A DNA stretch of 64,000 nucleotides from Diphasiastrum complanatum (taxonomy: Eukaryota; Streptophyta; Lycopodiopsida; Lycopodiales; Lycopodiaceae). The translations under genes and the position numbers were made by a program. This document shows positions 11,052 through 20,723 of this stretch, piece by piece. The notes beneath the pieces are model-generated. The model made no database searches, was not told where the DNA came from, and worked only from the letters and a program-made list of their open reading frames with translations. Numbering within the stretch: the stretch's first letter is position 1; each line of letters starts with the position of its first letter. The stretch spans positions 77,176,828 to 77,240,827 of the forward strand of contig CM055096.1 of NCBI GenBank assembly GCA_029204225.1, in the 5' to 3' direction.

Positions 11052-11632
11052 TAAGTAAGAGAGTGATTATTGAATCATAAATCTTGTAAAGATCATTGGC
11101 AAAATTTGTTTTTGACCAATACTAGTAAGGGCGAGTTCATCTAGAGTGATAGCTTGAATTTATTTGGATCAAAACGACTTGGAGGTTGTGTATGTACTTT
11201 TCACACGTGTGAAACCGTACAACAACTTTCAATTCAAGTTACTTTGTGTTTGTTGGTCCCAAAATCACAATACTAGTTCATTTTTTGTGCTTTTTGAAGC
11301 ATAGTATTGATCTAGATTCAATCTAGCTAATGCCTATGACAAAATAGAGTTTTGGATCATTGAAGCATTTCTTTTTAGAGTCTAAGATCAGATCTTAGAG
11401 GCTGATTTGTTCAGATCCTTGGTTGAAGTGAAATCTCTAGAAAAGTGTAAAGCAATTTTTTTTTGTGAGAGTGAAAGCTAGGAATTTTTGGCAAGATCTT
11501 TGTGTATCATTCAAGCTTGTGTGCTAGTTTGATAGAGACAAGCCTATAGGCATTCTTGTAAGCTTTAGGCCTTTCATAGATCTTTTAAAATTCAAAAATC
11601 TTTGTGATTTTACGAAGAGCATTTATTCTACA
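11052..11632 (+). other. Leader of B with G-box palindrome
   Basis: Untranslated leader of about 580 nt. The perfect 14-nt palindrome TTCACACGTGTGAA lies at 11200-11213, about 165 nt after the PBS, and is followed by CCGTACAAC, as in the leader of F. No gene seen. Confidence 0.6.
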
Positions 11633-12913
11633 ATGTCATCCATGGGTGGATATTTGATGGAATCAAGTGAGAGACTCACTTCCACAAAATTATTCCATTT
11701 GGAAAGTGAGAATGGAATCACTCCTAGTGATCCATGATCTATTTGACATAGTTCAAGGAGTTGAGGAAGAGCCTCAAACTCCCCAAGAACAAGCCAAATA
11801 CAAGAATAGAGCAAGATTAGCTCTACATTGCATAAAGTTAAATGTATGCAATGACCTCTTGAAAGAGGTGTCTTCTTGTACCTCATCCAAAGAGGCTTGG
11901 GATTCATTAAAGAGCATCTATGAATTCAATAATACTTCAAGAATCCTCATGCTAAGAAATCAAGTTTTCCAAAGCATGACAAAAAGTGGAGAGAGTGGAC
12001 AAGAGTATGTCCTTAGGATCAAGTTTCTAACAAGGAGCTAAGTGCAATAGGAGAGAAGATCCAAGATCAAGAGCTAATACAAATCATCTTGAATGGTCTA
12101 GGTGATGATTTCACCAAGTTAGTCCAATCAATTGTCGTTCAAGACACTTTTCCATCCATTGAAAAGTTGCACAATGTTCTTGTGGCCGAGGAGAGTAGGC
12201 TTCTACACCTCAAGACAAGAATGGATGGCATGTCACTTAATGGAGGAGAGGAGAAAGCAAACTTTACATCTAAAGGCAAGAAGAAGCAACATCCATTCAA
12301 GAAGAATCAAGGCAAGGAGGCCGAGATGAAGAATGGAGGATCTACTTTTAAAGGCAAGGTGAAGAACAAGGCAAAACTCAAGTGTTTCTTTTGTGGAAAG
12401 AAAGGACACTATGCTTCAGAATGCTACTTGAAGAAGAATCAACAAGCCAATGGAGATCAAGGGAAAATTGCTCAAGAGGAAGAAGATGAGGATGGATTCA
12501 ACACATCCTTAATGGTTGCATCTACACCAACTTCAAGTCAAGACACATGGTGGATAGATAGTGGGGCTAGTTCCCACATGTCTTTTAACAAGCATTATTT
12601 TTCTACTCTTCTATCTTGTAATGACTCTAAGGAGTCAATATACACTGCTAGTGATCAAGCATGCAAGATAGATGGCATAGGATCTATACCTCTTTGCTTA
12701 GGCACATCTAAAAGGATAGATCTAGATAATGTTTTGTATGTTCCTACCATTTCAAGAAACTTGCTTAGTGTAGGACAATTGATGGACAATGGACTAGATG
12801 TACATTTCAAGAATGAAGTTTGTTCCATCTTGAAAAATGATAAGTTCATAGCTAGTGGCATTAACAAGGTAGACTTTTCAATTTGGATGCTAATGTTGCA
12901 AATGAAAGTGTGA
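11633..12913 (+). pseudogene. gag-PR: Element B gag and protease, frameshifted
   Basis: The likely start is the ATG at 11633 (MSSMGGYLMES), from which the frame shifts after about 17 codons into NYSIWKVRMESLLV. A second shift falls near 12030, after QEYVLRIKFL. The last frame (12089-12913) holds the end of gag, the intact zinc knuckle CFFCGKKGHYASEC, and the protease site WWIDSGASSHMS, then VLYVPTISRNLLSVGQLM. Gag would form the capsid and protease would mature it. Only the zinc-knuckle/protease part remains continuous. Confidence 0.88.
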
Positions 12914-13850
12914 ACTTGGCTAGGGAGGAGCTAACTCAAGTGGAGCTTTGGCATAAGAGATTAGGCCATCCTAATCTTCAATCTATGGAGTCAATGGCAA
13001 GCAAGAAACTAGCTCTCGGCCTACCAAGAGCTTTCAAGAAGTGTGGAAAGATGTGTGAGGCATGTGGCCTTGCAAAGTCACACAAATTCTCTGACAAGAG
13101 ATCTTCATCAAGATCTCTCTCTCCCTTGGATCTCATACATTTTGATGTACATAGTTTCTCACATGCAAGTAACGGAGGTGCCTTGATGTATGTAACTTTT
13201 ATAGATTATTGTACTAGATTCACATGGATTGAGTTACTATCAAAGAAAAGTCTTGTTTATGAAGCTTTCATTAAGTTCAAGTCTCTAGTAGAGAAACAAC
13301 TTAGTACTTCCATCAAAGCATGAAGATGTGATAATGGAGGAGAGTACACCTCCAATAAAATGAAAGACTTTTGTGAGATCAATGGCATTAAATTGCAATA
13401 CACTTGTTCCTACATCCCCAAGCAAAATGGGGTGGCCGTGAGAAAAAATAGGAGTCTATGTGAGTGTGCAAAGTCTTTAAGACTTGATGCATCACTTCCC
13501 ATCTCATTTCTGGGAGAAGCTATAACATGTGCTAATAACTTGTGTAATAGACTTCCTAGTAGTGCTATAGATGGGATCTCACCTTATCAAGCCTTGTTTG
13601 ATAAGAAACACAATGTAAAAGATTTTAAGATCTTTGGATGTATTTGTTATATTCACATACCTTTGGAGACAAGAAGGAAGGAAGATGCTACCTCCTTCAA
13701 AGGGATCTTTATTGGCTATGGAGAAAATAGCAAGGGCTATAGGATATATGATCCTATATCCAAGAAAGTAAAGGTAAGCAAGGATGTACTTTTTGATGAG
13801 TCACAATTTGCTAAGAGCTTGTCAAATGGATCTAACCCATTGTGCATTGA
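12883..13850 (+). pseudogene. INT: Element B integrase, broken
   Basis: The pre-integrase segment LWHKRLGHPNLQSM and CEACGLAKSHKF give the zinc-binding HHCC region. The first catalytic aspartate is kept (LIHFDVHSF). An in-frame TGA at 13321 precedes RCDNGGEY, which holds the second. The catalytic glutamate of NGVAERKN is valine here (NGVAVRKNRS), so strand transfer would be lost. The C-terminal segment IFGCICYIHIPLETR, GIFIGYGENSKGYRIYDP and VSKDVLFDESQF follows, from 13360 in one frame. Confidence 0.88.
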
Positions 13851-14381
13851 AGATCTTGACAAACCCGAGGAGGATCTTGACAAACCTGAGGATGGAGACA
13901 TGGATCCAAGTCAAAAGGGACCGAGAAGATCATCAAGAAGCAAGGCCGAGCCCTCAAGGCTCACCTATGTGGACAAGGGAAAGCAAAAGGAAGACTCTAC
14001 ACCTTCTACCTCTTACTCTTTCTTAGCTACATTGCTTGAAGAACCATCATCTTCTGAAGAAGCATATAAATCTAAAGTTTGGAGAGATGCAATGCAAGTA
14101 GAGTATGATGCATTAGAAGAAAATCATACTTGGAATCTTGTAAATCTTCCAAGAGGGAAGAAACCACTTGCATGTAAGTGGATTTATAGAATAAAGTACA
14201 ATCAAGATGGATCTATTAGTAAGTACAAATCTAGGCTTGTTGCTAAGGGATTTCTTCAAATTAAAGGATTGGATTATGAAGAAACATTTGCATCTGTAGC
14301 TAAGCCTGTAACTATTAGATTATTCATTTGCATTGCTACTTTGTTCAAGTGGGATCTCTACCAAATGGATGTGACAAATGC
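13851..14381 (+). pseudogene. RT: Element B reverse transcriptase, N-terminal part
   Basis: Continuous with the integrase frame. After the acidic EDLDKPEEDLDKPEDG duplication come RRSSRSKAEPSRL, VWRDAMQVEYDALEENHTW, GKKPLACKWIYRIKYN, KYKSRLVAKGF and DLYQMDVTNA, then the reading enters the LTR remnant of C at 14382. The fingers and part of the palm of Copia RT are present. The catalytic YVDD is on the far side of C at about 18880. Confidence 0.88.
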
Positions 14382-14726
14382 CATTCTCATTCACAAAGTA
14401 ATGAAGAACCAAAGTTTTGTAGATATCTCATGCTTGGTTGGATCTAAGCTGTTTTTTCTTGTTATCTCTCTAGCTCTCTCTCTCTCTCTCTAACTCGTGT
14501 TGAGACTAATGCTTATGCATTGTAATCTTGTACTTTTAATCATTCTTTGATTCATTGCTATCATAGTCTATTGATTAGCATGCTAGATTGTGAATTAGCC
14601 ATATCTTCTGAACTAGATCTTGTTGAACAATCTAGAATCAGGGTACTGTGCCAATCACAAAGCTTAATCAAGATCAGTCACTCTTGTGGACATTCCCCAC
14701 ACGTGTGAATTCTGGAATTTTCAACA
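14382..14726 (+). repeat. 5' LTR of C, lacking U3
   Basis: Matches 18456-18798. It begins 16 bp downstream of the start of the TATA box that is present in the 3' LTR (18441), so the upstream ~530 bp are missing. It contains a CT microsatellite near 14470-14492 and the palindrome CACACGTGTG at 14698-14707, 20 bp before the LTR end (TTTTCAACA). Confidence 0.88.
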
Positions 14727-14739
14727 TGGTATCAGAGCC
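14727..14739 (+). other. Primer-binding site of C
   Basis: TGGTATCAGAGCC, a perfect Met-tRNA complement directly after the LTR CA end. Confidence 0.92.
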
Positions 14740-15496
14740 TCATTAAGCTTTGCATGCAAATTTCCCTGATAGTACAAGAAATTGAGAGATAAACAAGCAA
14801 AAAAAACAGTTTTTCATCTTTTCTAACATTTCTCTAAAGTGTAATTGGATCAAATCGGACCTGAACTGAATTTTCAGACTTGAATTGAGGTAGTACGGAA
14901 TTCTGGAATTCCGCACGTGTGAAAATCAAGGATTTTTAGTCCCTTTGTTTTCCTTGCTGATAGATCCAAAGATAGCAGTGTTATAGCTTGATGGAAAGCT
15001 TATGATCTGTACTTTTCGTAGAAATTAAAATCAAATCAATCTAAAGTGTCTAGCAAGAGATATAAGCTCTTAAAGAGGATTAGGATAGGTCCAAAATCTG
15101 AGTGACAACATTTTGATTTTAATCAATTTTTACTTTGTTCTGAATTCATGGTTTTGAGCATCCTACACAAGAAACTAAAGATCAAGACTGAGTTTGAAGT
15201 AATTGAATACCCTTTGAGTCTTCTGAGTGTCAATAGTGTTTTCTTTTGTTGCATTTCAAATGTGCCAAAAGTAGGATTCAAACTAACCAAAGTGTCTCAA
15301 TCCACTTTGTGTATCTGATCTAGTTAGCTTGTCTTGTGGAATATTTGAGATCTGTCTCAAATACAGTTGCATGTGTTTCACATAGGAAGGTAGTATTTTT
15401 TTTAGAATTACCTATAGTGAAAAAGAGCAGCAACTCTAAGTCAGATAGGAACAAGCTCAAACATATTGCAGTCCAATTACAAGAGTCTTCACATTC
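14740..15496 (+). other. Leader of C
   Basis: About 760 nt without a credible gene. It holds the palindrome GGAATTCTGGAATTCC (14898-14913) followed at once by GCACGTGTGAAAA, a G-box about 190 nt after the PBS, paralleling the leaders of B and F. Confidence 0.55.
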
Positions 15497-16876
15497 ATGA
15501 CATCTGTAGGAGATTGTCTCTTTCAAGCTAGTGAAAGACTATACACCTTTAACTATTCAGTTTGGAAGGATAGGATAGAATCCTTGTTGATTCTCTATGG
15601 TGTAATGGATATTATAACTGGAATTGAAGTTGAACCTGTAGCTTTGGGTGAGGCTCAGAGATTCAAGAAGAGAGCAAGAATTGCTCTACATATCATCAAA
15701 TTGAACATCTCTGATGAGATGTTGAGAGAGATTAGTTCATGCACCTCAGCAAAGGAGACTTGGGAGACTCTGAAGAAGCTTCAAGAAGCTGAGATCAAGT
15801 CAAGAAAGAGGAGTAAGAACCAGTATTCTCGTGCCTTCACCAAGAAAAAAGCAAAGAACAAAGACTATGGTGGAGTAGAAGATGAGTCAGCTCATCCTTC
15901 TAACTTCAAGAAGAAGACACAAGAAGTTCAAACCAGTTGTATCATAGAAGACTCACATGCAAGTTGTGGGGAGGCATCTCTTCTGATGTCTAGTTTTTCT
16001 TCTTTACCTTTTAATGATGTATCATGGTATATTGATAGTGGAGCAACAACTCATATGAGTTGCTCCAAAGATTCTTTTGTTTCTATTGAATCTGTTCTAG
16101 ATCCTAAGAAATCAATATACACAGTAGTTGGTGATGCATTAGCAATTGAAGATGTTGAAAGTTGTTCCTTAAAACTTACATCTTCTATGAATTTTACACT
16201 TTCCAATGTTCTCTGTGTGCCTAATCTCACAAAGAGTGTGATTAGTATAGGAAAGTTGTTAGATGATGGTTATGAACTGGATTTCAATATCAATGGTTGT
16301 TTCATAAAGAAAGAAGATAAGATCCTTGCAAGTGGATTTAAATATGGAGGTATTTTCAAGCTAGATGTGCATGAAAATTCAAGTTTACGTGATGCTGCAT
16401 TGTTGACTTATGTTTCCAAGGAGGAGCTATGGCATAAGAAGTTGTATGTTTCCAACTTCAGGTCTATGCCTATTATAGTCAAGGAGATCAAGCCGAGAGT
16501 GGCTTATTTTATGGCAAAATCACTTATGGATCCATATTTAATGTCTTCTAAAAAGATAGAACATTTATCAGTAAGCAAGGAAGGCGTTTCTTGCTTTGCA
16601 TGTACTATTGATGGATCCACAAGTTACATTTGGATGTGTCTTGTCTCTTCAAGTTTTTTGGTGCATGTGTATGTTCCATCATGCAAAACTTTATGGAGTT
16701 ATGAAGCTAATGGAAGGAGTGCACTTTATGAAGTCTTGTTCAGTTATAAGCCTAAGGTTGTATACCTCAGTGTTCTTGAAGACTATTGCTTTGTATGTGG
16801 TTGGAAAGAAAGAAGGATGGTGATCCTAGTCTGTGGATCATGGTTGGATGCTTATCCACCAAGGAAGGCTACATAG
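15497..16876 (+). CDS. Gag-protease polyprotein of C with atypical C-terminus
   Basis: Uninterrupted 459-residue frame. Residues 1-95 are the N-terminal Copia gag domain (FNYSVWKDRIESLLI, RARIALHIIKLNI, SCTSAKETWETLKKL). The rest of gag and its zinc knuckle are missing. Instead residues 96-125 are strongly basic (KSRKRSKNQYSRAFTKKKAK), which may replace it in nucleic-acid binding. Residues 175-190 carry an intact protease site, WYIDSGATTHMS (D180), followed by VLCVPNLTKSVISIGKLL and GGIFKLDV. After LWHKKLYVSNFRSM the protein leaves the integrase pattern: the HHCC cysteines and catalytic aspartates cannot be found, although ALYEVLFSYKPKV near residue 415 recalls the integrase C-terminus. The first ATG in frame is used. 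A non-autonomous Gag-protease protein is my reading. Confidence 0.7.
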   Translation: MTSVGDCLFQASERLYTFNYSVWKDRIESLLILYGVMDIITGIEVEPVALGEAQRFKKRARIALHIIKLNISDEMLREISSCTSAKETWETLKKLQEAEIKSRKRSKNQYSRAFTKKKAKNKDYGGVEDESAHPSNFKKKTQEVQTSCIIEDSHASCGEASLLMSSFSSLPFNDVSWYIDSGATTHMSCSKDSFVSIESVLDPKKSIYTVVGDALAIEDVESCSLKLTSSMNFTLSNVLCVPNLTKSVISIGKLLDDGYELDFNINGCFIKKEDKILASGFKYGGIFKLDVHENSSLRDAALLTYVSKEELWHKKLYVSNFRSMPIIVKEIKPRVAYFMAKSLMDPYLMSSKKIEHLSVSKEGVSCFACTIDGSTSYIWMCLVSSSFLVHVYVPSCKTLWSYEANGRSALYEVLFSYKPKVVYLSVLEDYCFVCGWKERRMVILVCGSWLDAYPPRKAT

Positions 16877-17376
16877 CCTTTACACTCTCTATCTCGAAGG
16901 TGTTTGAGCATGGAGAAGTTCTTGATTTTGAAGATCTATTTTCTATCTTGGAAGTGGCCGAGAGCACAGTGTTTCATTGTGCATCACAAGTCATTACTAT
17001 GGCAAGTAATCAAGTTGTGATGAGGTCAAGATTTGAGGAGGAGTATCCTCAACATGCATGTCCAAGGAGATCTTCATCATTGTACAAGGCCGAGTCCTTG
17101 TTGATCTTATTTCATGGAAAAGAAAAGAAAAATAAAGGTGGTTTTCATTTTGTTTTACTCACCTATTGTTCTTTTTCTTTGATTAATGATGTATCTTGCT
17201 TAATTGAGATTTGCTTATCTCAAAGATCAAGTAAGACTATTCTGTTTTTGAATGAAGTCTTTAGTTTGGAATTACTTTTTGTCTTTTGTGACTTGATTAT
17301 GTTTCCAAAACATCTAGAAAGCAAGATGTTGTACCATCATTTGTATGCTCTTAAATTGAGTAAGAGCCTTGTATGA
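16786..17376 (+). pseudogene. Diverged Copia pol-like frame of C
   Basis: A 196-residue open frame overlapping the end of the Gag-protease frame in another phase. By eye, MVGCLSTKEGYIAF resembles the FVGYSTxSKGYRxY segment at the integrase C-terminus, and PRRSSSLYKAESL resembles the RRSSRxxKAEPSRL linker in B. Beyond that it becomes hydrophobic and no RT motif (LYGLKQAP, YVDD) can be found. It may be relaxed, decaying pol that has stayed open, or a repurposed coding segment. An ATG-initiated product would need reinitiation or frameshifting. Confidence 0.4.
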
Positions 17377-17926
17377 GTTTAGTACTCATAGTTTGAAAAA
17401 AGGAGTTTTTTCATGTATTGAGGCATATTGTAAACTTCTTGTGAGGTTAAGTGAAGCATCCACTGAGGACACTCACACCCTCAAGAAAGTATTTAGCCTT
17501 AATTTGATCTAAGTATGGTTTCAAGATTAGATCCATTTTGGATAGAGTTAATATCTAGTAAAGCTAGTATGCCTAATCTTGAATATTGCTCATGGTACAA
17601 TCTTGATCTTTATGATCTTTGTGGTCATGATGAAGCATGGAAGCCTCAGATTTTTTAGTTTTTCTTGCAACCAACTTCATGCATGTGGACTTTGCATACC
17701 CAGGATCGACATCAGACATGCAGGAGATACATTGGCATAGTAGCTGGTTGGTGGAATATTTTTCAAAGACATTTGGAAAAGATTTCTATCAAAGAGAACT
17801 TATCATGGATTTGGTAAGCATATTGCTATGATGGATTCTTTGTTCATCTTCACTTCAAATGCAAAGCAAAGAATCCAAACTCAAAGGATCTTCACCAACA
17901 TTAGATAGATATATTTTAAGGAGGAG
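17377..17926 (+). other. 3' region of C, shared with F, ending in polypurine tract
   Basis: Sequence around 17420-17500 and 17580-17660 is clearly related to 55205-55290 and 55355-55450 in F (common GTAAACTTCTT, AGTGAAGCATCCA, TTAGCCTTA, CATGATGAAGCATGG-type strings). No frame is open throughout in C. The purine tract TTTTAAGGAGGAG (17914-17926) precedes the 3' LTR. Confidence 0.6.
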
Positions 17927-18798
17927 TGATAAAAACTGTAAAACATATCTATCATCTGTTATTAATGTTTGGGGGACCCTACCCATGTAAATATTTTGTA
18001 CATATCCAAGGTATGTGAATTGAGCACATATCCTTGTAGAATAGGGCGAGTTTGGGTTAGGTAGATCAAATTCCAGTGACATGCATAAAGTCTAGTTGGT
18101 CTAGTATGATATGCAATAATGTTGACAATGTATAGTTTGACATGCATATAGAGATTCACATGGAATTGGTCAATTATGACCTTGTAGAAACTCAAGCCAC
18201 AATAGATGCATAATGTCCTAAGTTTCCATAGTGACATGCAAAGCATGCAATCACTCTAATGGACACATGCATGTAGATTTGTACATGGCTAGTTGAGAAA
18301 TTGCCATTTGGAGAAAGTAGGTAGAAGTTAGGTGCAACCTATGCATACTAGCAGTTAGGTGTCAAGTTAATAGTTGTTTGCACTTGAATACGTGTAGGAT
18401 GTGCATTGAATGCAAGGATTACCATGAATTTTGGCTCTCCTATATATGTACATATCATTCTCATTCACAAAGTAATGAAGAACCAAAGTTTTGTAGCTAT
18501 CTCATGCTTGGTTGGATCTAAACTGTTTTTTCTTGTTATCTCTCTAGCTCTCTCTCTCTCTCTAACTCATGTTGAGGCTAATGCTTATGCATTGTAATCT
18601 TGTACTTTTAATCATTCTTTGATTCATTGCTATCATAATCTATTGATTAGCATGCTAGATTGTGAATTAGCCATATCTTCTGAACTAGATCTTGTTGAAC
18701 AATCTAGAATCAGGGTACTGTGTCAATCACAAAGCTTAATCAAGATCAGTCACTCTTGTGGACATTCCCCACACGTGTGAACTCTGGAATTTTCAACA
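17927..18798 (+). repeat. 3' LTR of C, full length
   Basis: 872 bp from TGATAAAAACTG to TTTTCAACA. The TATA box TATATATG at 18441 lies about 530 bp in; the CT tract (18540-18563) and CACACGTGTG (18770-18779) follow. Confidence 0.85.
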
Positions 18799-19846
18799 TC
18801 TTGGCTTTGTACTAAGTGCTTATGAACCTTCTTTATATTTCAAATGTAATGAAGGAATGATCATCATTTTGGTACTTTATGTTGATGACATCATTTTGAC
18901 ATGAAATGATGATGAAGGCATAAGCAAAGTAAAAATTGATTTATCTAGTGAGTTCAAGATGGTAGATCTAGGCTTCCTAAAGTTTATACTTGGGATAGAA
19001 GTGTCTAGAAGTAGCAGTTGTACTTTCATAAGTCAATCTAAGTATGCTACTTCCATTCTTGAAAGATTTGGTATGAAAGATTGTAAGGGGATTGACACCC
19101 CTATGGAGCATGTTGTGAAAGCAACTATTGAAGGTGATGAAGCATCCTTTGAGGACATCACCCTCTTTAGGAAGCTTATAGGCTCTCTAATCTATTTGAC
19201 CATCACTAGACCTGACCTAAGTTTTTGTGTAAGCAAGTTGAGTCAAAGTATGCAAGCTCCTTTAGTTCATCATTGGAAAAGTTCCAAGAGAGTACTTAGA
19301 TATGTTTCTAGTACTAGATTTTTTGGCACACTTTATGAAGGATCTAACTTGCACTTGAGAGCCTACTCGGATTCAGATTTTGCAGGTGACAAGATGGATA
19401 GGAAATCCATTAGTGAATTTGCAACATTTCTTTGTGGAGGAGTAATATCTTGGCTTTCCAAAAAGCAAGATACAATCTCACTATCTTCTTGTGAAGCCGA
19501 GTACAAGGCATTGCCTTCAACGACCAAAGAACTCCTATGGCTAAGAAGACTCTTGATGGAACTACATGTGCTAGAGGCCGAGGAGATCCCTTACATATTT
19601 TGTGACAATCAAGCTTCTCAACAAATCGCTTCAAATCCTATCTTCCATGCTAGAACAAAGCATATTGAGATAGCTCACCACTTTGTGAGGGAGAAGGTAC
19701 AATCCAAGGAGGTGCAACTACATCATGTACCATCATCCGAATGCATAGCTGATATCTTAACCAAGCCATTGTCCAAAGATCCATTTTTTAAGTTAAAATA
19801 TGCTCTTGAAATTGTAGATAGATGTACATTAAATTTGCCAAGTTAG
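18799..19846 (+). pseudogene. RT-RH: Element B RT C-terminus and RNase H
   Basis: Continues B after C. LGFVLSAYEPSLYF and the catalytic box ILVLYVDDIILT are present with YVDD intact, then a TGA stop at about 18901 precedes the long frame 18959-19846. That frame has FKMVDLGFLKFILGIEV, GSLIYLTITRPDLSF, and a complete RNase H signature: YSDSDFAGD, SLSSCEAEYKAL, CDNQAS, ARTKHIEIAHHFVREKV and ADILTKPLSKD. All RNase H catalytic acids look intact. It stops 13 bp before the 3' LTR. Confidence 0.9.
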
Positions 19847-19859
19847 AAGTGAGGAGGAG
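19847..19859 (+). other. Polypurine tract of B
   Basis: AAGTGAGGAGGAG directly before the TGTTGAAAATT start of the 3' LTR, right after the RNase H stop. Confidence 0.85.
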
Positions 19860-20723
19860 TGTTGAAAATTGTCACTTCTCACTTAACATTGGTTATTGTA
19901 AATATTGATCAAACACTAGAATAATGTTGATGATCTGATGTCACACGTGTGGAGCCTATTTCCACATGTGAAAGGATGTACTTTTCATATTTGTATATAT
20001 CTAAATTGATTTTGTATCAATCTAGTTAGTGTGAAGATGATATGACTAGTTTTTTAGTCAAGTTGACTAGTCACCTAGAAATTAGCTTTTCCTTGCATGT
20101 GCATGAGTAAATGCTCCCACATGGCAAGTGGATGTTCACACGTGTGTATAGAGTACTAGAAGATAATAGTTGACCATTTTCCTTAGATCCTATTTTGTAG
20201 GAAATATTCCTATATTCTAGGAGACTAGCTTTTTGGATTTTAGCCATATTCTAGAAGGTCAACTTTTGGATAAGGATCAAGGATGGATCAAATGGATAGA
20301 TCTGAGTGATGTGGCACTATTCACACATGTGAAGACCTGCTGGACTGTACCATACTTGTGGATGTACTTGATCCATAAAAGGATCATCATTTTGCTAAGA
20401 AGACTGATGAGACTTTTGCATTCTACACTTTTGTGAGGTTTCTAGTCATTTGTCTTTTGATTTCTATGAATGTTTGCTATCTAGGATTATTGTACTTGTT
20501 GTTTCAGGTGCAGGCCGTACTGTGGACAATACTCCACACGTGTGATGCCTCCTTCACTAATTAATGATGTGTTGATCCATTGCTCTTGCTTAAATCGAAG
20601 TGTAGTGAATCTAGATCAAGATCTAATGTGTAGAACTTGATAGATCCATTGATTAAGCAACCAATAACTCTCTATGATTGTAAAGTACAATCATGATTGT
20701 CCTAAAAGCTGTAAAATTTATTA
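19860..20723 (+). repeat. 3' LTR of B
   Basis: 864 bp, starting TGTTGAAAATTG after the polypurine tract. Its last 87 bp match the 5' LTR remnant; the terminal CA has become TA. It carries CACACGTGTG at 19942, 20137 and 20535 and the variant CACACATGTG at 20332. Confidence 0.88.

Larger units (their letters stand above)
14382..18798 (+). mobile_element. Non-autonomous Copia element C nested in B
   Basis: It has a partial 5' LTR (14382-14726), a perfect PBS, a 459-residue open frame for Gag/protease fused to unusual sequence, a further diverged frame, a polypurine tract and a full 872-bp 3' LTR (17927-18798). No recognisable RT or RNase H is present. It sits inside the RT of B. A target duplication cannot be seen because the left LTR is truncated into B. 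The two LTR copies differ at few positions across 345 bp, so C is younger than B or A. Confidence 0.85.
10953..20723 (+). mobile_element. Copia retrotransposon B, interrupted by C
   Basis: A plus-strand Copia with PBS at 11040, gag, protease, integrase, RT, RNase H, polypurine tract and 864-bp 3' LTR. The 5' LTR survives only as its last 87 bp, cut against the Gypsy fragment. Element C occupies 14382-18798 inside RT. When C arrived or afterwards, roughly 60 codons of B RT between the two flanks were lost, since the sequence jumps from MDVTNA to LGFVLSAYEPSLYF. B is inactive. Confidence 0.88.
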
